DNA of 64,000 bases. It comes from Enoplolaimus lenunculus. Taxonomy: Eukaryota > Nematoda > Enoplea > Enoplida > Thoracostomopsidae. Below are positions 49,038 through 60,779 of this stretch, in pieces. Location of the stretch: contig JASANG010001975.1 in the NCBI GenBank assembly GCA_030248215.1, positions 1 through 64,000 of the forward strand, read 5' to 3'. The position numbers and the translations under genes are program-made. The notes under the pieces were generated by a model. The model ran no database searches, had not been told where the DNA came from, and saw only the letters and a program-made list of their open reading frames with translations. Position 1 is the stretch's first letter; each line of letters opens with the position of its first letter.

Positions 49038-49547
49038 TGCGGGGTTCACGTTAGCAATAGCGTGCTTGGTACCTGTTTTGTCACTGTACCCATAGCGGTA
49101 CACACTAATCGTTTTGCTACCTATATGGATACCAACAGAAAATAAAATGTAATGCATAGCTAGGTTTTAAAAAATTGACATACCCATATGGGTAGAGTCA
49201 AGATGTCTGCTCGTAGCCCATATAGATGCCAACTTAATAAACCTTCAAGCTTGCCCTTTAAAACGCTTCAATACAGCGACTTTTATTTTACAAGTTCGGT
49301 TTAGTCCGTTTTTACTATTTATCTTTTGAAAAACTGTAAAAATGACACTAGCTAAAAATATTAAAACAGTCGCAAGGTACCCATATGGGTAACAAACCGA
49401 AGACTAGCTACCCATAGCTACAAACGTATGGTACCCATATGGGTAGTAGCTAGCTAACAACCTATTCATATAGGTTGTTTCTACCTCCTGCTATGGGTAA
49501 GTGACAAAACAGGTACCAAGCGCATAATTGGTAACGTGAACCACGCA
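49038..49547 (+). mobile_element. nested MITE, TGCGGGGTTCACG termini
   Basis: Flanked by TTA at 49035-49037 and 49548-49550. Terminal repeats TGCGGGGTTCACGTTA and TAACGTGAACCACGCA, then TTGGTACCTGTTTTGTCAC and its complement further in. The interior repeats TACCCATATGGGTA palindromes. 510 bp, PIF/Harbinger-like by its TTA duplication, inserted in the leader of the LTR element. Confidence 0.85.
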
Positions 49548-49579
49548 TTATCCCTTATCGGAAGTTTCTTTAAAAAATT

Positions 49580-50170
49580 TTTTGAAAATTACGGCGCGCT
49601 ACCAACTACGTAGTACCGGTGTTTTAGAATCCAGCGACGACGATTCTGAATTTTCTGAACCCCTTGACCGCAACTCTCACCTAGCTTTACTAAGCCCAAA
49701 CATGGAGAGTATCACCAGAAATATAGCACAGCTAGATGCATTGGTCAAGGATTTTGCTAATCGTGTAGATAATGGCTTGAAAGGATTAAGTGATGATTTT
49801 TATTTAATTTCCCAACGCGTACGTTTGGGCACCGAACCTGATTTGGCAATTACGTTTTTTCGTGGTGATTTAACGGGGTCTGATTTTAAGAGTTGGATTG
49901 AAACTTTTAATACGTATTGTAATGCTCGTTTAATTGATGATGATATGAAACTTAAGGTATTGCCGGCTTATTTAAACGACCGGGCTAAGGATGCCTATGA
50001 GCGAGTGCCAGAGCAATCTAAACGTCGTTTTATTGATGTAGTACCAGCCTTAGAGGCTCAGCTAACAACACCTGAGTGGATTTTGTATCATGAAGCAGCT
50101 CTTGAACAGCGACATCAGTTACCTGGTGAAAGCGTTGCGGCCTATTTAAAGGCTGAGAAATATATGTAAG
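49580..50170 (+). other. gag part of LTR element (fossil)
   Basis: About 195 residues. The capsid-like block includes TFFRGDLTGSDFKSWIETFN and KLKVLPAYLNDRAKDAYE, the usual Ty3/Gypsy gag pattern (F-x-G...F..W...F...LP..L...A). Start not determined. Part of a broken copy. Confidence 0.75.
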
Positions 50171-50179
50171 GAGAAACCA

Positions 50180-51540
50180 TTTATGTGTAGTTTCGTTACT
50201 ACAGGGCGTAATCGCCGGTTCGTTCCCTTACTTTTGACTGGATTAACATCAATCATGTTAACTGGCCTGGGAATTGTCAATAGCATCAAAATCTCGCATT
50301 TAGAACCAAAAATACTGGCCCTACAGCAAGGAGTCCAACTGTTGAATGATGAGGTTGGAGAAAATCTAGAGGCCATTCATAAACTTGACATCAATCGGCA
50401 GACAGTGTTTGCAATTACCCACGACATTCAAAGTTATGTGAAACAGACCCTCATTACCATGATGTGCAGTTTAACCGAAGCAGTTACATTTTCCCACTTT
50501 ATTTCTCAATCGAATCAGTTTATAAACGGGATACGTAAAGTTTTAGATGCTTTGGTACTTGCTAGTGATAGGGGGTGTTTGTCAGCAGCTATTATGACTG
50601 CAGGCCAAATTAAACATCTTGTTAAGAAAGAACCGGATTTGAGAGATACTGTATATATTCACGATCCAGGGTTGTTCTATCATCTTGTTAATGTATACCC
50701 TGTGCTGACAGACATCCGAAAACCCAATTTTGGGTAATTTTAGAAATCCCACGCATTAAACTAAAGAACGTATTGCCGCTTATGCGTGTTATAAATGTTG
50801 GGTTTAATGTTCCTTCAGAACAAGCTATTGCACGTTTTGCCCTACCAAAATTTGTTACTTATGATCGAATGTTTAGCAAAGGGTTTTACCATGAAGTAAA
50901 GTCGAAAGACTGTGACCAACGACTGGTTTATGGTATTGTGGGTAAGAAGTCTTACCTACTAGTGACGCAGACAGCTGCTTTAGGGACATGCATCAATCGA
51001 TTCTACGTAACGATAGTTGTGCAATTGAGTTTAAGCAAATGTCAGCAGGGACCCACATTGAAACAACTCGTGCAGGGTTACTGGTGCGTACCTCCTTAGC
51101 TAGTATTAAGTTTACGCGAGCCCAGCTATTGGTTCCATCGTCTAAGATGCAAACGATGCGTGTGCCCGTTCATGGTGTTATATTTTTTCCATTTGTAAAC
51201 CTTAGCATGCTTATCGTGGGAGATCGAGTTGTCATGTCAAATTCTCGGCCAGCCTTTAAATTTGAGATTGCGCCTAAGATTGAATATAATTTTACTTTAC
51301 ATCAAGACATGGTCCTGCCACCGGTTTGGGGTAGTCTAGATACGGTTGAGTACCAGTCTAACTTGTCTCGACAGCGGATAAGGAGAGAACTATCGCATTT
51401 GACAACAAGTTCTGATATTAATTTATCCTATAGCGATTTGCTGAGTTATGTAACTGTTGGAATACTCATTGTAATGACGAGTATAGGTATTATGTATGCG
51501 TGGTATTGTAAAGGTTTCACCATATATATGCTGTTGTTGT
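50180..51540 (+). other. envelope-like part of LTR element (fossil)
   Basis: Features seen: a basic GRNRR just before a hydrophobic FVPLLLTGLTSIMLTGLG stretch, then a heptad-like helical segment (HLEPKILALQQGVQLLNDEV), and near the end a membrane span (LLSYVTVGILIVMTSIGIMY) followed by a short tail. This is the layout of a class I fusion protein such as baculovirus F and errantivirus Env. Family identity is inferred from layout only. Its place between gag and protease is unusual, as env normally follows pol. Confidence 0.5.
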
Positions 51541-51549
51541 AAAGGAAGT

Positions 51550-52255
51550 GCAGGCGAGCAGTCCCTGTCAATACATGTAATATATAGGCCTCAACGCTCC
51601 AAATTTTCTGAGTTACCGGAACGTCCTACCTCGACTAAAAAATATAAGGTTGTATTAGGAAAACGGAAACGGACTATAAAACTTTCAACAAATCTTTCCT
51701 CGATTCCTGAGTCGGTTGAGACAGTTTTGACTATAGGCCGCTCGCCTTCGGATATTGAAATTAGTATCGACGAAATGCTTGTGCGGGCTGTCATTGACAC
51801 TGGAAGTAACATTACTGTTATGTCGTCAGAAACTTTTCGTAAATTAAATAAACCTGAATCAGTCTTAGTCCCCGTACCGGCTACTACTGCTGTTGGAGTT
51901 ACTGGCCATGCATTGCCTTTGAAGGGAGCTGTCAAGGTCGATGTTGAGATAGGCTCTATTCTCTACCGTTTCACGTGTATGTAGCGGAAAAGTGCGCCCA
52001 TCCGGCAATATTAGGTGTTGATTTACTAAGGCAATTTGGTACTGTTAGTCTTAATTACGATACTGGGTTCGTTAAACTTGGCAGTATGCAGTTAAAAATG
52101 GGACATGATTCTAGTCATGACGTGCGACTACCAGATAATACTCTTATCCCTTCGCGCTCTGAAGTAATTATTCCTTGCGCTGTGAAAGGATTTAAATGTG
52201 AAGGTGATATATTTCGAGCCAAATACAAATTGTTATTAAGTTATATGGTTTAAAT
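51550..52255 (+). other. protease part of LTR element (fossil)
   Basis: Retropepsin signature VRAVIDTGSNITVMS (Asp-Thr-Gly-Ser active site) and the later ILGVDLLRQFG, matching the conserved hydrophobic-G-D-L strand of Gypsy proteases. Part of a broken copy. Confidence 0.85.
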
Positions 52256-52591
52256 GCTGTCGAATTAATAGTAAGTAATGCAGATAATGTAGTTATTCCT
52301 GTTAGACTGCTTAACATGTCAAATTCTCGGGTTTAGCTTTATAAGGGCATGGCTGTTAGCACTGTTGAATCTATAACTACTAGCGTGTTACCAACGGTAT
52401 TAAATTCGCAATCTGCCCCTCAGTACCCAGATTTTAATATACTAGCGGAGTTGAATTTGAATGAGTGTGACATTACGGAAACGTAAAAAGCAAAGTTAAT
52501 TGAGTTGTTCCGTGAGTTTGAAGATGTTTTTGCTAAACATGACTATGACTGTGGAACAATTACCGTTGTAGAGCATTGCAGTTCCGATTAT

Positions 52592-53996
52592 GTCACTCAC
52601 ACGTTATAACGCGTGCGCTTTGCTCACGCAACGTCCTACAATATAGTTAGCTGCGCGGATTATGCAACTTTTGCGTAAACGGTGCAACGGACATTTTCAT
52701 ACCGTCGATGTTTGCCTTGAATGTCCCACTCAACTGTACAATAGGTATCGAATGTCTGCTATATAGACAGTTCGCTTAAAAAATTTATTTTTCGCAAAAT
52801 TTTAGGTTTCTTCATAATTTAGTTTTTCCTCAAAAATTTCGATTTCCCACCAAAATTTTAATTTCGTTCCTAAAATGTGCATTTTCACGTCAAAATTTGA
52901 TTTTGCCGCTAAATGTTAAATTGTCCCGCTAAAATTTGAATGTTCCCGCTAAAATTTAAATTGTCCCGCTAAATTTTGAATGTTCCTGCCAAAATTTGAA
53001 TGTTCCCGCTAAAATTTGAATTTTCCCACAAAAATTTAAATTTCCCGCCAAAATTTGAATTCTCCCGCCAAAATTTGAATTTCCCGCCAAAATTTGAATT
53101 TCTCGCCAAAATTTGATTTTACCGTTAATATTTGTATTTCCTGCCAAAATTTGAATTTCCTTCCAAAATATGAATTTTCCTGCCAAAATTTGAATTTCCT
53201 GTCAAAATTCAAATTCTCCCGCCAAAATTTGAATTTTTCCGCGAAAACTTGATTCTAGCGTTAAATATTGAATTTCCCGGCCAAAATTTGCATTTTCTCG
53301 CCAAAAGTGTTATTTTCCACCTAATTTTAAATCACCCTCACATTTTCAATTTCCTGAAAAATTAAAAAAGCCCGCACGCTGTTCGCGGATTATGAATTTG
53401 TCCGCTACACCGTTGCCGAAAACGCCTAAATGTCCATCAATTTGTGTCGCAAATGATGCGACGAAAATTGCTTTTTGTAAACGGTATGGACATGTATACT
53501 GTCTGTTCAAAACGGTAGGGACATTGCATATGTGGAGCGCACGCATTATAGCGTGTGAGTGACATACTAAACGTCCATCCAAAATTCCTATTCTCCCGCC
53601 AAAATTTGAATTTTTACGCCAAAATTTGAATTTCCCGCCAAAATTTGAATTTCCCGCCAAAATTGAAATTCTCCCACTAGAATTTAAATTCTCCCGCCAA
53701 AATTTGAATTTCCCGCCAAAATTTAAATTTCTTTCAAAAGTTGTTATTTCCCGCCTGATTTTAAGCCACCATCACAGTTTCAATTTCCTGCCAAATTAAA
53801 AAGTCCGCACACTGTTCGCGGATTATGAATTTGTCCGCTACACCGTTGCCGAAAACGCCTAAATGTCCATCAATTTGTGTCGCAAGTGATGCGACGAAAA
53901 TTGCTTTTAATAAACGGTATGGACATGTATGCTGTCTGTTCAAAACGGTAGGGACATTGCATGTGCGGAGCGCACGCATTATAACGTGTGAATGAC
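52592..53996 (+). mobile_element. nested MITE, TGTCACTCACACG termini, with array inside
   Basis: Flanked by TTA on both sides; terminal repeats TGTCACTCACACGTTATAA and TTATAACGTGTGAATGACA. 1.4 kb and non-coding. It lies between the protease and RT parts of the LTR element. It holds an array of CCCGCCAAAATTTGAATT and two copies of its own right end (about 53365-53570 and 53797-53996). A 3-bp TTA duplication suggests PIF/Harbinger mobilisation. Confidence 0.85.
52900..53760 (+). repeat. CCGCCAAAATTTGAATT short-unit array
   Basis: Dozens of diverged units of about 17-20 bp (TTCCCGCCAAAATTTGAA), interrupted by one copy of the host MITE's right end. The repetitive minus-strand frames (ILAGNSNFGGK-like) come from the array. 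Confidence 0.9.
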
Positions 53997-53999
53997 ATT

Positions 54000-54870
54000 A
54001 AGCAACGTCATTATCGTGTACCGTTTCAGTCTAAGGCTAAGGTCGATACATAGTTGGGAAATATGCTACGTTATGGAATTATTGAACCCTCTACCAGCCC
54101 ATGGGCTAGTCCAATGGTTGTACTTAAAAAGAAAGATGGGAAGTCCTTACGCATTTGTATTGATCACCGCAAATTGAATGCCGTAACCAAAATAAATTGT
54201 TTTCCGCTTCCTAATATTAACGATTTGCTTGAATGTATTGGAAAAGCTAAGTATTTTAGTGTAATGGATTTAATACCTGGTTATTGGCAAGTGCCTATGG
54301 CACCTGATTCGGTTGAAAAATGGCTTTTATTACTCCTGGTTTATACCAATTTACCAAAATGCTCTTTGGGTTATGTAATGCTCCTGCAACGTTCCAACGT
54401 ACACTTGAGGCCACACTGCGGCACTAGTTGAAAGAATTTGTCTTATTTATATTGATGACATTTGTGTCTTTTATGAAACGTTTTACGAACATCTCAGACG
54501 CTTGCGTCTTGTGTTCGAACGTTTGCGTGATGTTGGTCTGAAAGTTAAGCCATCTAAATGTAACTTCTTAAGAAAAGAAGTCCCGTACCTTGGTCATATT
54601 ATTTCTGCAAACGGCCTGATGCTGGACCCTAAAAAGATCGAGGCAGTACAGCGGTATCCTACACCCGTTGACATTACCACGGTACGAGGATTCCTAGGCT
54701 TCTGTAGCTATTATCGCCGGTTTATAAAAGACTTGGGTACCATTGCTCAGCCACTTAGTCAATTAACAAGTACCTTAAAACCTTTTAAATGGAACAATGA
54801 GACAGAGAAAGCCTTTCAATTGTTGAAATTGAAACTTATGTCACCGCCAATTTTACAGATAGCGGATCCT
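54000..54870 (+). other. reverse transcriptase part of LTR element (fossil)
   Basis: Ty3/Gypsy RT motifs: YGIIEPSTSPWASPMVVLKK, LRICIDHRKLNAVT, FPLPNI, FSVMDLIPGYWQVPM, a YIDD catalytic box, then VKPSKCNFLRKEVPYLGHII and FLGFCSYYRRFI. Part of a broken copy. Confidence 0.93.
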
Positions 54871-55250
54871 AATAAACGGTATATACTTGAAACTGACGCC
54901 AGTGGCAAAGCAATAGGAGCTGTGTTGTCTCAAATGAATGAGAACGGCAAAGTGCACCCAATAGCATATGGAAGTCGGTTACTTCAAAAAGCCGAACGAA
55001 ATTATACCACTACTGAGCTAGAGGCTTTTGCTGTTGTTTATTTTATGAAATATTCTCGTAATTATATTTACGGTCAACCAGTCACAATTGTTACTGATCA
55101 CTCAGCACTCCGTTGGTTGTTGACTAATAAGAATGCATCAGGCAGGTTACAACGTTGGCCGCTAGCTCTTAGTGAGTATGATTTCACGGTACAACATCGC
55201 GCTGGGAAAAATATGGCGCATGTAGATGTGCTTTCGCGGACTGAAATAGC
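54870..55250 (+). other. RNase H part of LTR element (fossil)
   Basis: ILETDASGKAIGAVLSQ, NYTTTELEAFAVVY and VTDHSALRWL give the acidic residues of Gypsy-type RNase H in order. Confidence 0.92.
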
Positions 55251-55359
55251 TAAGACAACTGAGTCGTTAGAGGAAGAAGATATTAAATTCGCATATACTG
55301 TAACTGAATTCGAAAATTATACTAAGGAAATCGAGCTGCGTGAAATAGAATTCGCAGAG

Positions 55360-56700
55360 AAACTGGATCAAGATGCTGAGATAAAAGCTTTGAAAGATTA
55401 TCTTCGGTCTGGTAAACACCCGGATGATTCGAAATTAATTACTCATTTCGCATTGGTACAACCGCGGTACGTAATAAGAAATGGTTTATTGTATCATCAT
55501 TATCCAGTCCCTCGATATCGGTCTGGAGTTTTGCGGGAACAGTTAGTTGTTCCATTTTCTATGCGGGAAGAACTGTTATCTGCACATCACGATGATGTGA
55601 TTGGTGGTCAGCATCTTGGAATTGCTAAAACCTGTCACAAATTATTACCTAAGTATTAGTGGGAGGGTATGTATAGAGACGTAGTCAAATTTTGTAATGC
55701 TTGTATTGAATGTAGCAAACGCAAGCCGGGAGGAGCTAAGCCTAAGGCCCCACTGAATCCTATACCTACTACTCAACCAAATTATTCTTATCATGTGGAT
55801 GTTCTTGGTCCGTTGCCACAAACATATAACGGCAATAAATATGTAGTCATTTTTATTGACCGTTTAACTAAGTATCTTGAAGCGGTATGTACACCGGATC
55901 AAAAGGCTACCACCATTGCGAAATTGTTCATGACTGAAATCGTTTAATGATCATGGCTTCACAATATGTGGATAGTGCACAAAGAACGTGGGATGAATTC
56001 GTCCCATTTGCCTGTTTTGGTTATCGTGTGAGTATTAACGAATCAACTAGATTTAGCCCGTTTGTATTGGTTTACGGACGCCAACCCCGATTACCACTAG
56101 ATGTTGCATTACCGATAAGTAACGTAAATTACTTGGATGAGGAAGATTGCTTTAGAGATATTCAGCTGACATTGAAAGGTGCGTGGAGCCTCGCAAAGGA
56201 AACATTGAAACTGCTTAGGCTCATATGAAGCTATACTATGATCGTAAAGCCGCTGAACCACGCTACTTTCAGGGTCAGAAAGTACTGTTGCACGTACCAT
56301 TTAAAAAAAGAAAATCTAAAAAGTGGGCCAAGAATGACATGGCTTGTACGAAATTCTCAAAATTGATTTTCCGAATGTGGTGCTCCGTTCAATCTCGAGT
56401 ATAAATAAAACACTTAAGCGTGTACATGTGGAACGAATAAAGCCATTCCTCGGTCCGTATGTTCCAGAGCTTTTGACTAATACCTCGAACGGCGACGGTG
56501 CCCCCTTGAAACAGTAGATAAAGACCACGTGAAAGATCCTAGTCGCGTGTCCTCAGCGGATGTTCCGCCGGAGGTACACGACTCGGTTCGTTCTGTTGGA
56601 GCTGATTGTACAGATGGTCCTGACGATATAGACCCCTCCGCTAACCAAAAAACATCCCATAATTATAACCTAAGATCGCGGGTTATCCGTAAATAGGAGC
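55360..56700 (+). other. integrase part of LTR element (fossil)
   Basis: Zinc-binding H-H-C-C module (HLGIAKTCHKLLPKYY, CNACIECSKRK), core with YHVDVLGPLPQ and FIDRLTKYLEA, the NESTRFSPFVLVYGRQPRLP region, and a C-terminal tail ending in the NLRSR motif typical of Gypsy pol ends. Part of a broken copy. Confidence 0.9.
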
Positions 56701-56829
56701 GCAACAATTAAAAATGTCCTGGTTTTGTTTTCAGGACGTTTAATAAATTATTAATTACTTATTAAACGTTTTAATTGGCGCGAATTGGTAAATTCGCCTC
56801 TCAGTAGAGAGGCATCGAAATGTAGAAAA

Positions 56830-59800
56830 CTTGCGTAGTATTTTAGTTGCTGGAGCCTTAAAAAATGTGTTATCTCCTGGGGGAGCCTTCTCATTTCAGT
56901 CTGCTAATTATAAGCATTGTCTAGTTTCGTCTCGGTTTGTCATCTCTAATGTCTTTGTCCCCACCGTTAATGATGCTTCAGCAGTTGCGGGGAACCCGAT
57001 GGTGGAAGAGAGTGCACGAATGGGTATCCCACCCGCGGTGTCCCGGCTTGTCGGTAGTTATTTGCTTCACATAGTGTTATCTTCTCTGTTAAGAAAGGCT
57101 TCCATATCCAGCGCTAACGCTATTGCTAGGTACTTGCCGATTGAAGCGTTGCGCCTGGTATTTACTGGTTTGGATTTAACTATTGACTCGGACCCATTAC
57201 ACCCTGAAATTTGGAAACTTTTGTCTGAAAATTTGCCTTATGTTAACTTGCCACGCTACTTGCCACCTAGTCCGTTGAGCTTTTGCCCAATTTGTCGCGT
57301 TTTAATATCGGATCCTGGACACTTCTGGACAACATTTCATGTTGAGAGTATTGTAGATCAGAAATTTCAGTTTAGTCCAGTGGGTGCCGCTCTTCTGGAA
57401 CACGAGCGATGACTTGAACGCCGTCGTATCGGTAGCTTGACTGAATTGAAAAATTCATTATATCGAACTACGGTTAAAATTGCGTTCACCGGTACGGAGG
57501 TTGTTCAAGCAGATTTCGTCTAGGTGCGCCCTGGGCTCCAGATGTGCCGTCGATTCCAGTCATACAAGGCATATCTGACTTTGACAAGAATCCAGTTTTA
57601 TTGTTTGATGCCACCACGAGTAATAGTCGCACCTTACCGTTGTTCGTGCCTCGCACGCCAAATTTTATTGAACAGCAGGGAAAATTTTTTACCCCGGTTG
57701 TCCCAGTTGCGCAGAACCGGTCTCCAACATTTCATGTGCGCATGCTCGACGAAGGGCGGTTAGGGTTGCATTATTATGAGTTGCAAATGTGGGTTCAGTT
57801 TATGTCCCGACGTCGTGTTTTGAAATATGCACCATTTGCTGTAATTGTACAGTGGGATTTTCGAGACCTGAATCTTGATGAGCAGATACATTCCAATTTG
57901 CAGAATTTAGTACAGCGTTCAGATAGCGAGATACTCCCGGGTCATTTGTCACTGGTTCCAATGCCGACATTAGGGGTTCCGAATGAACGGAAAGAAGCGT
58001 CTACTGTGAATCGTTGCTTAAAACCAATAAAAATAACTAATACGCAACTTTCTCCGTATTTTGAAATTTGGGCGAGATTCACAGAAACGGCTGCTTCCAC
58101 TTTGTCGCAACGGCCGATCGACCATCGCACAGTTGCAGCGGAAATCCCGACAGATGTTCCGGATATTAACCATTATGACACAATCATGGCTTTGATTGAG
58201 CCTACCATACTATTAACGTTCAATAATTTTCCGCATCGGGTACTAGCCGAGTTGCTAGGCCAGATACAATATGAAGAAGATGATCCGCCGCGATGCACTA
58301 TAATTAATTTCTCGTGTTCAGTAGCTGCTGACTTTGAAGCTATCGAAAATTGTTCCGCTTACGATCTTGCGGAATTTGAGAAAGTACCGCCTGATTCACT
58401 GTTTTTAACCATGGTCGTTGATACCAACGAATTTCAGAACTTAAAACTTATAGGTCGGTTGGCTAGTCTCATTCATCCCGACTGGAAAACAAAAATTTTG
58501 GCAGCCATTGTTAGTACGCAGCCCATTGCGAATCGACAAACGAGGTTGATTTTAAAATTGAATAAGGGAACACGAGGTATATTCTGTAGTGGAGATCAAG
58601 TTCGACACTTTCAGAACATGACCATTGCGCCCACCATGGGTCCAGCCTTAGAGTATTTGATTGCGTTGCTTCGTTCGGTCATTGAACACCTCAGCCTGCC
58701 TGTTCCGAGTGAACAAGAAGGCAGTGAGTGCCAATCGGTTTCTTCTAGTGAGGTCACGCAGGCTATAGTGCAAGAGGACGTTGTAGCATCCGATACCCAC
58801 GATGTTATGGACCCAGTAGTTGCTAAAGCTGGCCGTCGGAAAAAATTCATTCAGCGATTCTTTGCAGCACGGCGATCAGTATACGCACTGCTGTTTTGTG
58901 GTATTCGTAATGCCTTGACGGAACCAAACGTTGCGTGAGCTGACGTCATCTTCTGAACTTTTCCGTTATAATATTATAGTTTGTACCATGGACTTAGCTA
59001 TTATGGATCTAGTTAACACACTGGATGCCTTTTATTATCAAAACAAAGACAACCAAATTTTGGTCATGGTATCTTCGATGTGGTGGTTATTGACGAGGCG
59101 GCCTCTGTTCATCTCCCACGAATGTCGGTCATTCTTCCGTTGGCAGCCTCCGGCCAGATCATCCTGATGGGTGACGGCCACCAGCTTTTGGCGTATGTCA
59201 CTAACCGTGTTCTCTGCCAGTTTGGAGCAGAGGAATCGGGAATGGAGTTATTGCTCACACTGGCTAAAAATAACCAACACTGCAGCATAGTATAGCTCCA
59301 AGAAAATTAGAGGTCGGTTGCTTCCATTATGGAGCCCCCGAATCGGGTGGTGTATTGCGATACACCCTTAGTGTGTGATGCGGAGCATGAGCTACGCAGT
59401 ACATACTGGCCAATGGTTCGAATGATTCCATACGGAAAATCAAATGTTTTTTGGCACATTGAGGGCCTCCAAACCTACTACGGGGTTAGCATATATAACC
59501 GGCATGAGCTTATGGCTGTGTGTAATTTAGTAGACTTGCTCATCCACCAAGGTAACGTTGAGCCAGCTGATATTGGAATTAATGCGACTTATGCAGTCCA
59601 CTCTGATCTTCTTAAACGGATGTTGGGAATTAATTACCCCGGAATTAAATTTGGTTGTGCCAATGTATGGCAAGGTGATGAAAGAGATTATATGATAATC
59701 TCTTTAGTTCGGTCATCACTATCTCAGGATGCGCGTGGGCAGCCCCATTCAATGGGATTTTTAGCAGAGTACCGTCGCATAAACGTTACCATCACTAGGG

Positions 59801-59950
59801 CGCGAAAAATAAATTTTTTGTTTGTAATGCTTTGCATTTTCTTGACCAGCCTTTGCTTCGAGAAGCTTAGATCGAGCCAATTGCGCCCGCCATTAAGCAG
59901 TTCATACACCTGTGAGTATGCCTTGCTCATGATGAGCAGGTTAGTTTGAA
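56830..59950 (+). other. UPF1-like SF1 helicase part inside LTR element (fossil cargo)
   Basis: An N-terminal segment has a possible zinc finger (CPICRVLISDPGHFWTTFH). A long middle region follows, then helicase motifs: IIVCTMDLA, motif II VVVIDEAASVHLP with IILMGDGHQLLA (motif III), DIGINATYA (motif IV region), WQGDERDYMIISLVRS (motif V) and FLAEYRRINVTITRAR (motif VI). This order and spacing is that of UPF1/DNA2/SMUBP2-type helicases, which unwind RNA or DNA with ATP. It sits where env would normally lie in a Gypsy element. Broken. Confidence 0.8.
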
Positions 59951-60180
59951 TTAAAATACTGTCCAGTCGCGCGCAATAAAAGAAATTAATAGTAAATAAT
60001 ATTATTGTTGTTGTCCTGCATGTAATTGCCTATTACGTGAACTGTTCAACTGTTTTACGAATTGTGACAAATTATACCGATTGTGATACGTGTACCGATA
60101 ACAATTAATTGTGTCAATAGCGCCGACGTAGACTTACCGGATAAAGTGTTCAGGTAAGAAAGCAGAGAAAACCATCAAAT

Positions 60181-60770
60181 ATGATAATAGTGCCTTTTAT
60201 TGGAAAAACGCATGCATTTTCGAACTTCTTTCCAGTTAATTTCACTGTCGATGAGAAACAGTTTACATCGGTTGAGCAATACTACCAATTCGCGAAAGCA
60301 TGATACTTTGGTCGCATAAGTTTATCAGAAAAAAATTTTGCGTATGCAAGATCCGTTTTTCATAAAACGAGCAATGACACATGAACAAGATTTAATGATG
60401 CGTGAATTTATAGGCAGACGCCTGATAGCAGCATGGCAACAAGATAAAGTAAGTATAATGGAAAAAGGTGTTCTTGCAAAGTTTGCTCAAAATAGTAGGA
60501 TTAGGTATGTTCTGTTACAGACAGATTTATGCTTACTTGCTGAGGCTAACAATTTTGATTTATTCTGGGGTATCGGCGTGGCACCGTCTAGCCCAAATTT
60601 TCTCAAGCCCAACAGGTGGCCTGGCCGTAAAGAAATGGGTCAACTGCTTATGCGTATTCGTGAACTGATAAAATATCCGTCATACGTACTTCCCAACGAT
60701 CGAAAGAAAACAATGTGTGTAGTTGAGAACCGGCCTAAAGTTAAGATAACGTATTACTACTATGCGTAAA
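60181..60770 (+). other. NADAR (DUF1768, YbiA-like) part inside LTR element (fossil cargo)
   Basis: Opens MIIVPFIGKTHAFSNFFP, then FTVDEKQFTSVEQYYQFAKA; later VLAKFAQN and LLAEANNFDLFWGIG. These are the NADAR signature blocks (FSNF.P...VE.YYQ...K, and LLEA...D.FWGIG). The family acts on NAD/ADP-ribose-type substrates; some members remove ADP-ribose from guanine in DNA. The role here is unknown. It lies 230 bp after the helicase part, same strand. Broken. Confidence 0.78.
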
Positions 60771-60779
60771 ATGGATGTG

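Noticed and set aside
52956-53660. Minus-strand frames with ILAGNSNFGGK repeats
   Set aside because: They are translations of the CCGCCAAAATTTGAATT array inside a nested MITE.
56780-56830. tRNA-like stem-loops after the integrase part
   Set aside because: Short hairpins only; no T-loop, anticodon stem or acceptor pairing consistent with a tRNA. I found no convincing tRNA or rRNA gene in the window.
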